From the NCBI RefSeq assembly GCF_000808015.1, contig NZ_JWHR01000115.1, positions 65,918 through 129,917 of the forward strand: a stretch of 64,000 nt of DNA, read 5' to 3'. This document shows positions 17,507 through 25,193 of this stretch, in pieces. Position 1 is the first letter of the stretch, and each line of letters starts with the position of its first letter. The DNA is from Terrisporobacter othiniensis. Lineage in GTDB: Bacteria; Bacillota; Clostridia; Peptostreptococcales; Peptostreptococcaceae. Both the position numbers and the translations under genes were made by a program. The notes below the pieces were generated by a model. It worked only from the letters and a program-made list of their open reading frames with translations. It was not told the DNA's origin and ran no database searches.

Positions 17507-18187
17507 ATGAATAATAGTTTTAATAATAATACTGAATTAAATAATAATGAAAACTCTTACACCATGATAAAGATTATAATTTTACTAATTGGATTACAGA
17601 TAAGTAGAATTATATTAAAACAAGGTGCATTTTTATTTTTATCATACAATAAATTTAATGACACATTTATATCCATGAGTATAATGTTTTTCCTTACAAT
17701 ATTTATAATATATAAATCTAAAAAAGAAAATGTTTCGTTAAATATATTTTCTTATATGGAGAATAAAGAATCTAAAATTTATTATCTTATTGTGACTAGT
17801 GCCTTAGTACTTTTAATTTTTACCTCGCCTTCTTTTTCATCAAAGGCATCTATTGAAACTATTTTACCTTTGCTTTATACAACTGTAATGACACCTATAT
17901 ATGAAGAGACTATATTCAGATCTTACATCTGGAAAGTATTGGAAAAAGAAAACATGGATGAAGCAAAAGTATATTTTTTAACTACAATATTGTTTTCTAT
18001 TTATCATATTGGATATATAGATACAATTATTATGACAAGTGGATTTAATCATATGGCATTAATGCTTCTTATTAAATGCTCATTAATGTTGAGTTATGGT
18101 CTTTTCATAGGCTTTTTTAGATATAAAATAAAAAACTTATATTCTTGCATATTAGTTCATAGCTTTATAAACATATTTTTAAGATGA
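17507..18187 (+). CDS. CPBP-family intramembrane protease (Abi domain)
   Basis: This 226-residue polytopic membrane protein belongs to the CPBP (CAAX protease/bacteriocin-processing) family. It has a soluble Asn-rich N-terminus and then about six membrane segments. Catalytic motifs are YEETIFRSYIW (EExxxR), FSIYHIGY and LVHSFIN. Relatives act in bacteriocin self-immunity or unknown membrane proteolysis, and nothing nearby suggests which. AAAGGAG lies 7 bases before the ATG. A second CPBP protein is encoded at 51656-52498. Confidence 0.85.
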   Translation: MNNSFNNNTELNNNENSYTMIKIIILLIGLQISRIILKQGAFLFLSYNKFNDTFISMSIMFFLTIFIIYKSKKENVSLNIFSYMENKESKIYYLIVTSALVLLIFTSPSFSSKASIETILPLLYTTVMTPIYEETIFRSYIWKVLEKENMDEAKVYFLTTILFSIYHIGYIDTIIMTSGFNHMALMLLIKCSLMLSYGLFIGFFRYKIKNLYSCILVHSFINIFLR

Positions 18188-18274
18188 AAATATTTATAAA
18201 TTATGGATTCTAAATAGTAATTAAGTACTATAATTAAAATAAGAAAACTAATTACTATGCAATGGAGGGGCAAG

Positions 18275-18913
18275 ATGAAAAATATTTTTAGAGAGCTTAA
18301 TATAAAAGAAGATTTTTCAGAAGAGGAAGTCAAGGAATCTTATTTCAATTTGATAAAAAAATATTATGATGAGTTAAATGTAGATGACTCAGTTTTCTTC
18401 CTTGCACAAAAAAGAATAGATAGAGTTAATGAAGCATTTGAAATTATTTCATCCATAAAAGACTTTGATTATTTAGAAAGTAAATATGATGTGCTGTATA
18501 CAATATGTGAAGAATATAAAAAGAAGAAAAATTACAAAAAGGCTTTGTTAATATCCGATGAGCTTATTGATTTTATACCAATTTTTCCAGATAGTTACTT
18601 ATTAAAAGCTGATATATTAGTAGAACTAAATGAACATGAAGAAGCTATTAGATATTTTGAAATTGCGGAAGAAATGGAAGAGGAGGTTAAGAAAGATCAA
18701 TATATACAATATCTTAAAGCACAAAGCCAGATAGAAGTTAAAAAATATGAAGATGCTATTAAAACGTTAACGAATATTACCAAATTGTATGGAGACAATC
18801 CTTTTTTCTTTTTTGATATGGCATGTTGTTATGAAGAATTAGGTAATGAAAAAATGTATAAATATTATTGTGCTAAGAGGGATAAATATTGGAAAGATCA
18901 TGGAAATGATTAA
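18275..18913 (+). CDS. J-domain-like protein with TPR repeats
   Basis: This is a 212-residue soluble protein. The first 65 residues resemble a DnaJ J-domain (FRELNIKEDFSEEEVKESYF, then a second helix), but the HPD tripeptide that stimulates DnaK is absent; the position reads KKYYDELN. Residues 75-200 form three or four TPR-type helical repeats (KALLISDELIDFIPIFPDSY, EEAIRYFEIAEEM and so on). It may be a scaffold. GGAGGGG before the ATG at 18275 decides the start over the in-frame ATG at 18257. Confidence 0.75.
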   Translation: MKNIFRELNIKEDFSEEEVKESYFNLIKKYYDELNVDDSVFFLAQKRIDRVNEAFEIISSIKDFDYLESKYDVLYTICEEYKKKKNYKKALLISDELIDFIPIFPDSYLLKADILVELNEHEEAIRYFEIAEEMEEEVKKDQYIQYLKAQSQIEVKKYEDAIKTLTNITKLYGDNPFFFFDMACCYEELGNEKMYKYYCAKRDKYWKDHGND

Positions 18914-18935
18914 GAGGGTATAATCCCTCTTTAAT
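18912..18935 (+). terminator. Short hairpin after the TPR gene
   Basis: AAGAGGG and CCCTCTT pair right at the stop codon, followed by TTAATTAT. It is a weak terminator candidate. Confidence 0.45.
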
Positions 18936-19002
18936 TATGTAAAGAAATAAATTTGTATTTATGATATTATTAATAATAAATGACAAATTTAGGGGGACAA
19001 AG

Positions 19003-19647
19003 ATGAAATACAAATTATGTTTATTTGATTTTGATTATACTTTGGCGGATACAACGAAGCCCATAGTAGAGTGTTTTAGGCATACTTTTGAAACAATGAA
19101 TTTGGATGGATTTGATAGGGAAAGGGTTATTAAGACTATAGGGTTGACTTTGGATGATGCCTTTCTAGAATTAACTGGAATAAATGATAAAGAGAAGGTT
19201 AAAGAGCTTATAGCAATTTATAGGGTTAAATCAGAGGAGACTACAATTCAAAATACTGTTTTATTTGAAGATACTATAGAAACATTAAAAGCTCTTAAGG
19301 ATAATGGAGTAAAGATTGGGATAGTATCTAGTAGAATGGGAGCTAGAATAGATAAAATACTAGAACATTTAAATTGTAGAAGATATGTCGACCATATAAT
19401 AGGTTATGAAAATGTATTAACTCATAAGCCTAATCCAGAAGGTTTAATTAAAGCCTTAGATTATTTTAATTGCAAAAAAGAAGAAGTATTATATGTGGGA
19501 GATAGCTATATAGATGCTAAGGCAGCCGAAAATGGGCAAATAGATTTTGTTGGAGTCACTACAGGAACTACAACACAAAAGGATTTTGAAGAATATAATA
19601 ATATTAAGATAGTAAATAATTTATCATCTATACTAGATGTTATGTAG
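19003..19647 (+). CDS. HAD-family phosphatase (phosphoglycolate phosphatase/PpaX-like)
   Basis: This 214-residue haloacid dehalogenase-superfamily hydrolase probably acts on small phosphorylated metabolites. All four motifs are present: LFDFDYTLAD (nucleophile Asp and acid/base Asp), VSSRMG, the Lys in THKPNPEGL, and YVGDSYIDAKAA. An alpha-helical cap sits between motifs 1 and 2. GGGGGACA precedes the ATG at 19003; the longer frame from 18961 adds an unlikely tail. It is followed by a cytidylate kinase-like gene on the same strand. Confidence 0.87.
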   Translation: MKYKLCLFDFDYTLADTTKPIVECFRHTFETMNLDGFDRERVIKTIGLTLDDAFLELTGINDKEKVKELIAIYRVKSEETTIQNTVLFEDTIETLKALKDNGVKIGIVSSRMGARIDKILEHLNCRRYVDHIIGYENVLTHKPNPEGLIKALDYFNCKKEEVLYVGDSYIDAKAAENGQIDFVGVTTGTTTQKDFEEYNNIKIVNNLSSILDVM

Positions 19648-19697
19648 TAAATATTATTTATTATTTTAATATTCATTTATAAAAGTGGGGGATACTT

Positions 19698-20294
19698 ATG
19701 AAAGATAAATTTGTAATCACTATTAGTAGAGAATATGGTAGTGGTGGAGGAGAAATAGGAAGAAGGTTAGCTACACATTTTGATATACCATGTTATGATA
19801 AGGAATTACTAACTATGGTGGCTAAAGAAAGTGGATATTGTAAGGAATATTTTGAAAAGTATGATGAGAAACCATTAAAGGTTTTAAGTTATTTTGGATT
19901 TGATACTTGCTCAAGTACTCTACCTATTAATCACCAATTATTTTTAAAACAATTTAATTTGATACAAAAACTTGCCAGTGAAAACTCATGCATATTTGTT
20001 GGAAGGGCATCAGATTATGTATTAAAAGAATTTGATAATGTAATTAATGTATTTATTCATGGAGATTTTGAATTTAGAAGAAAAAGAGCGATAATTGAAC
20101 ATAATGTAAAAGAAGAAATAAGTGCTTCTGTTGTGAAAAAAATAGATAAAGAAAGAGCATCTTATTATAAATACTATACAGATTCATACTGGGGAGATGC
20201 AAAGAATTATCACATATGCTTAGATACCAGCTTTATGGGAATAGATGAAGCTATAAGAATAATAATAGACTTTATTGAAAAAGGATACAAATAA
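19698..20294 (+). CDS. Cytidylate kinase-like protein
   Basis: This 198-residue P-loop protein belongs to the cytidylate kinase-like family. The N-terminal ITISREYGSGGGEIGRRLA is the family nucleotide-binding loop. FVGRASDYVL, the helical lid with Arg pairs (EFRRKRAI) and the DKERASYYKYYTD segment are also typical. Family members are often not essential CMP kinases, and the substrate is unproved. GTGGGGG lies before the ATG. It may be co-transcribed with the HAD gene 50 bases upstream. Confidence 0.83.
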   Translation: MKDKFVITISREYGSGGGEIGRRLATHFDIPCYDKELLTMVAKESGYCKEYFEKYDEKPLKVLSYFGFDTCSSTLPINHQLFLKQFNLIQKLASENSCIFVGRASDYVLKEFDNVINVFIHGDFEFRRKRAIIEHNVKEEISASVVKKIDKERASYYKYYTDSYWGDAKNYHICLDTSFMGIDEAIRIIIDFIEKGYK

Positions 20295-20443
20295 TAAATT
20301 TATATTTTTCTTGAAAAATATATTACTATGTATAAAGAATAGATTTTTATAAAATGGTAATTTATTACAACGTTAAAAGAGAATTAAAGTATAATAGACT
20401 GTAGAGTGCAGATTTTTAACAATAAATTATAAGGAGATAAAAA

Positions 20444-21376
20444 ATGATTTCAACTGTAACTTTGAATGTATCTATTGATAAAGCATATAAAATAAAAGGT
20501 TCTGTAGAGTCTGGGAAAGTAATTAGAGTATTAGAGTGTAATAATACTGCAGGTGGAAAGGGCTTAAATGTTTCGAGGGTAATTTCTATTTGTGGAGAAG
20601 AAGTTTTAGCCACAGGATTTGTAGGTGGTCATTGTGGAGCATTAGTTGAAGAATTATTGGAAAATGATAACATAAAAAATCAATTTACACATGTAAATAG
20701 TGAGACAAGAAGTTGTATTAATATATTAGATGAGAATAATATATCGACAGAATTTTTAGAAAAAGGATCTTATGTTAATAAGAATGAGATAGATAAATTT
20801 ATAGAGGACTTTAATAAAATAATAGATAATAGTAATATTATTACTATTTCAGGAAGTGTACCTCAAGGTGTGCCAACTGATATTTATGCCACTTTAATAA
20901 AAATGATAAAAGCTAAAAATAAAAAAGTTATTTTAGATGCATCGGGTGATTTATTAAAAGAGGGTATAAAAGCTTTACCAACGATGATAAAACCTAATAG
21001 TGAGGAAATGGAAAATTTATTAGGTATTAGCATTAATAATAGAGAAGAAGTAATTAAAAGTGCTATAAAACTTTATGAAAGTGGAATAGAATTAGTAGTG
21101 GTATCACTTGGAGGTGATGGTGCATTACTAGTTTGTGAAGAAGGGGTTTATCATGGAAAACCACCTAAAATTAAAGTTGTAAATACCGTGGGATGTGGAG
21201 ATTCTATGGTTGCAGCATTTTCAGTGGCCATGGAAAGAGGTTATTCAAATACAGACAGTTTGAAGTATGCCGTATCTATTTCTGCAGCCAATGCAATGAC
21301 TTTTTCAACAGGTAATTTCAACTCAAAAGATGCAGATAGTATATTTGAGAATACAATAATTGAAAAAATTTATTAA
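20444..21376 (+). CDS. PfkB-family hexose kinase (1-phosphofructokinase/tagatose-6-phosphate kinase type)
   Basis: This 310-residue ribokinase-fold sugar kinase is of the 1-phosphofructokinase group. The N-terminal TVTLNVSIDKAYKI and NTAGGKGLNVSRVI are the group's substrate-site motifs. The C-terminal NTVGCGDSMVAAFSVAMERG is PfkB signature 2 with the catalytic Asp. No PTS permease or isomerase is adjacent, so fructose 1-phosphate versus tagatose 6-phosphate cannot be decided. AAGGAGA precedes the ATG and a strong terminator follows. Confidence 0.88.
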   Translation: MISTVTLNVSIDKAYKIKGSVESGKVIRVLECNNTAGGKGLNVSRVISICGEEVLATGFVGGHCGALVEELLENDNIKNQFTHVNSETRSCINILDENNISTEFLEKGSYVNKNEIDKFIEDFNKIIDNSNIITISGSVPQGVPTDIYATLIKMIKAKNKKVILDASGDLLKEGIKALPTMIKPNSEEMENLLGISINNREEVIKSAIKLYESGIELVVVSLGGDGALLVCEEGVYHGKPPKIKVVNTVGCGDSMVAAFSVAMERGYSNTDSLKYAVSISAANAMTFSTGNFNSKDADSIFENTIIEKIY

Positions 21377-21421
21377 AAAGATGTAGATAAGTTTTTATAA
21401 AACTTATCTACATCTTTTTTT
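21377..21421 (+). terminator. Strong terminator after the PfkB kinase gene
   Basis: AAAGATGTAGATAAGTTTT pairs with its complement around a three-base loop and runs into seven T residues. Confidence 0.93.
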
Positions 21422-21531
21422 GCAAATAAAGAATAGCTAATAACGTCACTAAAAGGCAATATAAAGAATAAAGTATTGTAGAGCTATATTGAATCAAGAT
21501 AGTAATTAAATATATAGGAGGAAGTAATAAA

Positions 21532-22173
21532 ATGACTATAAAAGATAATTCAACAAATAGTAATTGTGAAGAGTGTAAAAGATGTAAAGAACCTTGCCCT
21601 TGTGGATGTGAGCGAATATGTATATGTAAATGCGATAAACTATCTTATAACAATAATAATTGTTGTTACCTACACCCAAAAGATATATGTATAGCTCAAG
21701 TTAACGATCCTAAGCTTTTTCAAATAATAACTAATAATCAAAACTTATATCTTACAGCTATACCTCTTGATATAAATACATCATCTTATAAGATTGAATC
21801 AAGTGTTATTCAAAGACCAAATGATACATTAGTAATAAATGAATCAGGTGTTTACTCTATATATGCTTCTTTAAGATATAGTTTTAAGTTCAATGAAAAT
21901 GCAAAAAAAGGTGATGTACTTAGGGTAGCTTTTAAAATAAATGGAAATGATGAAGAGATTTTTGGAATAGATAATACGATAACTGTACCTAATATTGTTG
22001 ACGGGGAAAGTAAAGAAATAATAAACACAATTCAAGGAAATAAGTTACAGGTTATAGATGAAAATTTACCTTATAGAATCAATATTTCATTGAAAAATTT
22101 TGAATTTGATTTAACAGTTTTAAATCAAATAATAATTTCAGATTTAATTTTAATTATTACAAAAATAGTTTAA
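21532..22173 (+). CDS. Cys-rich protein with possible C1q/TNF-like domain, perhaps surface- or spore-associated
   Basis: I do not recognise this 213-residue protein as a named family. The first 45 residues hold eleven Cys in short-spaced pairs (CEECKRCKEPCPCGCERICI), with a further Cys pair near residue 45. The rest is beta-rich (VYSIYASLRYSFKF, VLRVAFKINGNDEEIFGID) and resembles C1q/BclA-type jelly-roll domains that form trimers. Such a domain plus a Cys-rich head is found in exosporium and spore-surface proteins, but that assignment is inference. There is no signal peptide, which fits mother-cell deposition. TAGGAGGAAG precedes the ATG. Confidence 0.7.
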   Translation: MTIKDNSTNSNCEECKRCKEPCPCGCERICICKCDKLSYNNNNCCYLHPKDICIAQVNDPKLFQIITNNQNLYLTAIPLDINTSSYKIESSVIQRPNDTLVINESGVYSIYASLRYSFKFNENAKKGDVLRVAFKINGNDEEIFGIDNTITVPNIVDGESKEIINTIQGNKLQVIDENLPYRINISLKNFEFDLTVLNQIIISDLILIITKIV

Positions 22174-22179
22174 ATAAGT

Positions 22180-22214
22180 AAAATAAACCGATAAAACTTT
22201 ATCGGTTTATTTTA
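22180..22214. terminator. Bidirectional terminator
   Basis: AAAATAAACCGATAAA and TTTATCGGTTTATTTT pair perfectly around two bases. It serves the convergent genes ending at 22173 and 22228. Confidence 0.85.
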
Positions 22215-22227
22215 TATTATAATATCT

Positions 22228-23178
22228 TTATATAAAATTAAGTCCAGGTTTCATCATAAAGATACCTAGTACAATAATTAAAACTCCGGCATATTTGTAT
22301 ATTTTTTCGTTGAATGATTTACTCATTCTAGATGAAATATAAGCAAATGATAACATAATAGGAAGTGTTCCTAAGGAAAATACAAACATGGATGAAGCTC
22401 CCATTATAAAGCTCCCACTAGAGAGAGCATATAGTTGCATGGTTTGCAGAGGTCCACATGGTAAAAAACCACTTAAATAACCTACGATGAATGGATTTTT
22501 ATGATTATTTACACATGTACTTTTTTTAAAAAATATAGGAAGTCTAATATTATTAAATATTTTAATTCCAATCATATGAAGTCCAGAAATTATCATAAAA
22601 ATGCCGGCAACTATTTTAATAAAGCTTTGGATTTGTATAGTAGAAGAAAAAATTGAACCAAGAGCACCAACAATTCCACCAATAATAGTATAAGAGAGTA
22701 TACGCCCACTATTGTAAAGTAGGGCAATTTTAAAAGATGACTTTTTATCACTTATATTATCCTTTCTATTTATAGTTTGTGTAAGTAAAATTCCTCCACA
22801 CATTCCAACGCAATGAAAGGATGTAAAAAATCCTAGTATAAGTAACATAATAAAAGAAGTTTCAATACTAGTGAAAGAGTCAATTGATCCTGTTAAAGGA
22901 TTATTTCCCAGGAAAAACATAGATATTACTACAATACTTAGACATAAAACTTTTATTAACATATTGTTATTTGATGAAAAACCAGAATTTTTAATAGCTA
23001 ATTTAATTTTATCATCATTACATAGTTCATTTTCATAAGTAACGATAACCATAGAGTTTTTATGATCAGCATTTATATTTATAATACCTTGTAACTTATT
23101 AATTTCTTCTTCAACAACCGCTTCGCAGGAATGACATTTCATTCCATAAACATCAAAAAATTTCGTGATCTTACTCAT
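22228..23178 (-). CDS. HMA domain fused to a TauE/SafE-like (DsbD-type) membrane protein
   Basis: This is a 316-residue protein. The N-terminal 65 residues form a heavy-metal-associated domain with the metal site GMKCHSCEA. About six to seven membrane segments follow, in a sulfite-exporter TauE/SafE-type or UreH-like fold. Their internal repeats carry FHCVGMCGGI and SGFLPCGPLQTM, and the Cys/Pro positions suggest thiol or copper chemistry. It is divergent from the two-component system and CopA, so a role in copper handling or delivery is likely. That role is inferred from the HMA domain and location. GAGGTAAAAC precedes the ATG. Confidence 0.85.
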   Translation of the reverse strand: MSKITKFFDVYGMKCHSCEAVVEEEINKLQGIININADHKNSMVIVTYENELCNDDKIKLAIKNSGFSSNNNMLIKVLCLSIVVISMFFLGNNPLTGSIDSFTSIETSFIMLLILGFFTSFHCVGMCGGILLTQTINRKDNISDKKSSFKIALLYNSGRILSYTIIGGIVGALGSIFSSTIQIQSFIKIVAGIFMIISGLHMIGIKIFNNIRLPIFFKKSTCVNNHKNPFIVGYLSGFLPCGPLQTMQLYALSSGSFIMGASSMFVFSLGTLPIMLSFAYISSRMSKSFNEKIYKYAGVLIIVLGIFMMKPGLNFI

Positions 23179-23274
23179 AGTTTTACCTCAATATTAAATA
23201 AGTTTATATCATGTATATTATATTCTAAAATTATGAAAAAATAATGAAGAATAGAAATATTTAAATTTAAAAAA

Positions 23275-23307
23275 TTCATAAAGAATATATAATTTTATGT
23301 TATTGTA
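23275..23307 (+). promoter_or_regulatory. Probable response-regulator box and promoter before the copper-locus regulator
   Basis: TTCATAAAG (23275-23283) and ATGTTATTGTA (23297-23307) both recur before copA (25110-25150). The shared words in two control regions of one locus suggest a common operator and -10 region. The divergent gene at 22228-23178 could be controlled from the same interval. Confidence 0.5.
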
Positions 23308-23336
23308 AATTTATAAGGAAATTTTTAGGAGGAATT

Positions 23337-24005
23337 ATGTTTAATATATTACTAGTAGATGATGAAAAAAAAATAACAGAAGTTGTAAAAGCTTATTTAG
23401 ATAAAGAAGGTTATAATACTTTTGTAGCTCATGATGGTAATGAGGCATTAAATTTATTTCATAATAATGAGTTTGATTTAGTAATCTTAGATAGAATGTT
23501 ACCAGACATAAGCGGTGAGGAAATTTGTGAAAAAATTAGAGAGACATCTTTAGTGCATATAATAATGTTAACAGCAAAAACTGAAGACGAAGATAAAATA
23601 GATGGATTTAACGTTGGATGTGATGATTATATTTGTAAACCATTTAATGTGAAAGAATTAGTTTTAAGAGTGAAGGCTGTGTTCAGAAAAATGAAAAAAG
23701 ACGAAATTATAAAAGCTGGTGATGAAATAGAGATTAATACTTTATCACATGAAGTTAAAATAAGAGGAAATGATGTAAGTTTAACAAATACAGAATATAA
23801 GCTGCTATTATTATTTGTAAATAATAAAAAGAAAATTTTTACTAGAGAAGAATTACTAGAGCTAGTTACGGATGATTATTATGAAAAACTTGATAGAATT
23901 ATAGATGCCCATATTAAAAATTTAAGACAAAAAATAGAAGAAGATACGAAAAAGCCAAAAATAATACAAACAGTATATGGAGTGGGGTATAAATTTGGAA
24001 TTTAA
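23337..24005 (+). CDS. OmpR/PhoB-family response regulator (copper locus)
   Basis: This 222-residue DNA-binding regulator has a receiver domain (residues 1-118) and a winged-helix output domain. The acidic pair is in LLVDDEKK, the phospho-acceptor Asp in DLVILDRMLPD near residue 52, the Thr in IIMLTAKTED and the Lys in DYICKPF. The output domain ends with the winged-helix YGVGYKF. Its stop overlaps the kinase gene. The adjacent CopA and HMA protein suggest it senses copper or envelope stress, by context only. TTTAGGAGG precedes the ATG. Confidence 0.93.
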   Translation: MFNILLVDDEKKITEVVKAYLDKEGYNTFVAHDGNEALNLFHNNEFDLVILDRMLPDISGEEICEKIRETSLVHIIMLTAKTEDEDKIDGFNVGCDDYICKPFNVKELVLRVKAVFRKMKKDEIIKAGDEIEINTLSHEVKIRGNDVSLTNTEYKLLLLFVNNKKKIFTREELLELVTDDYYEKLDRIIDAHIKNLRQKIEEDTKKPKIIQTVYGVGYKFGI

Positions 24006-25098
24006 TAAGAAAAAATTAAATCTTAATAAGAAGTTAATATTTTATTTAGCAATGGTAATGATATGCATAATCGTTATCATGGCTGTAAGCGTAAATCTAT
24101 CAGTGGAAAAGAAAACTATTTATTATTCTTCAAATATGGTTGAATTATCTAAACAATCCTTAATTAAAAGTAGAGTTCTGTTTTTACGAGATGTGAAGAA
24201 CGTAATTATAGGAATATCTTTACTTATGATTATAGTTGTAATATCTATTTCTATCTTTTTATCCCAAAAGATTTCAAAGCCTATAATTGTTGTGTCAAAA
24301 ATGACAGATTTTATAAAGCATGGGGGGTATGATCAGACTTTAGAATATGAAAGTTCTATTGTGGAGATAGATAATTTAATAAACTCAATTAATGAGCTCT
24401 CAAAAGAGCTATATAAAATGGAGGAAATGAGAAAAAAATTAACTTCTGATATTTCTCATGAACTTAGAACACCTTTAACAAGTATTCAAACACACTTGGA
24501 GGCAATGATAGATGGAGTATGGGAGCCATCACCAGAAAGATTAAATAGTGTAAATGAAGAAGTAATTAGACTTAGTCATTTAGTGAATCAATTAAAGAAT
24601 CTTGCTAAATATGATAATGAAAAAAATAAATTGCAAATAAGTGAAGTTGATTTAAAACAATTAATTAAAAATATTATATATAATAATCAAAGTTTTGCAT
24701 TTGAGAAAAATATAAAAATAGAGTATTACTTGGAAGAAATTATAGCAAAAGTAGATAAAGAAAAAATATCTCAAGTAATAGTTAATTTAATATCAAATGC
24801 CATAAGATATACTAATTGTAATTGTAAAATAGAAGGGAAAATTGTTATTAGACTATATAAAGAGAATGATTTTATTAAAATAAATATAAAAGATAATGGT
24901 ATAGGAATTCCAAAGGAAAGTTTAGATTATATTTTTGAAAGGTTTTATAGAGTAGATAAGTCAAGATGTAGAAATACAGGAGGGACTGGAGTTGGACTAA
25001 CTATATGTAAATCTATAATTGACTTACATAAGGGTAAAATAGAAGTAAAAAGTGAAATAAATGAAGGAAGTGAATTTATAATTACACTTCCTAGTTAA
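23995..25098 (+). CDS. Sensor histidine kinase (copper locus)
   Basis: This is a membrane sensor kinase of about 367 residues. Two membrane segments flank a short outer loop of about 40 residues, so its sensor part is small. A HAMP-like linker follows (ISKPIIVVSKM). The phospho-His is in DISHELRTPLTSIQTH. N-box VNLISNAIRYT, G1 IKDNGIGIPKE, and G2 NTGGTGVGLTI motifs complete the ATPase part. A TTG at 23995, seven bases after a GGGG ribosome site, is the best start; an ATG at 23977 gives a 6-residue longer form. Either overlaps the regulator gene, indicating translational coupling. Confidence 0.9.
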   Translation: MEFNKKKLNLNKKLIFYLAMVMICIIVIMAVSVNLSVEKKTIYYSSNMVELSKQSLIKSRVLFLRDVKNVIIGISLLMIIVVISISIFLSQKISKPIIVVSKMTDFIKHGGYDQTLEYESSIVEIDNLINSINELSKELYKMEEMRKKLTSDISHELRTPLTSIQTHLEAMIDGVWEPSPERLNSVNEEVIRLSHLVNQLKNLAKYDNEKNKLQISEVDLKQLIKNIIYNNQSFAFEKNIKIEYYLEEIIAKVDKEKISQVIVNLISNAIRYTNCNCKIEGKIVIRLYKENDFIKINIKDNGIGIPKESLDYIFERFYRVDKSRCRNTGGTGVGLTICKSIIDLHKGKIEVKSEINEGSEFIITLPS

Positions 25099-25109
25099 AA
25101 ATTTTAATC

Positions 25110-25150
25110 TTCATAAAATATTCATAAAGTTATTGTAGGATGTTATTGTA
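25110..25150 (+). promoter_or_regulatory. Phased repeats and promoter-like region before copA
   Basis: TTCATAAA occurs at 25110 and again at 25121, an 11-base period usual for OmpR-type regulator dimers. ATGTTATTGTA (25140-25150) matches the word before the response-regulator gene. This points to a separate regulated copA promoter inside the operon. Confidence 0.55.
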
Positions 25151-25193
25151 GTAAGATAAATAGAATAAAAATGACTTATGAAAGGAGAAAATC

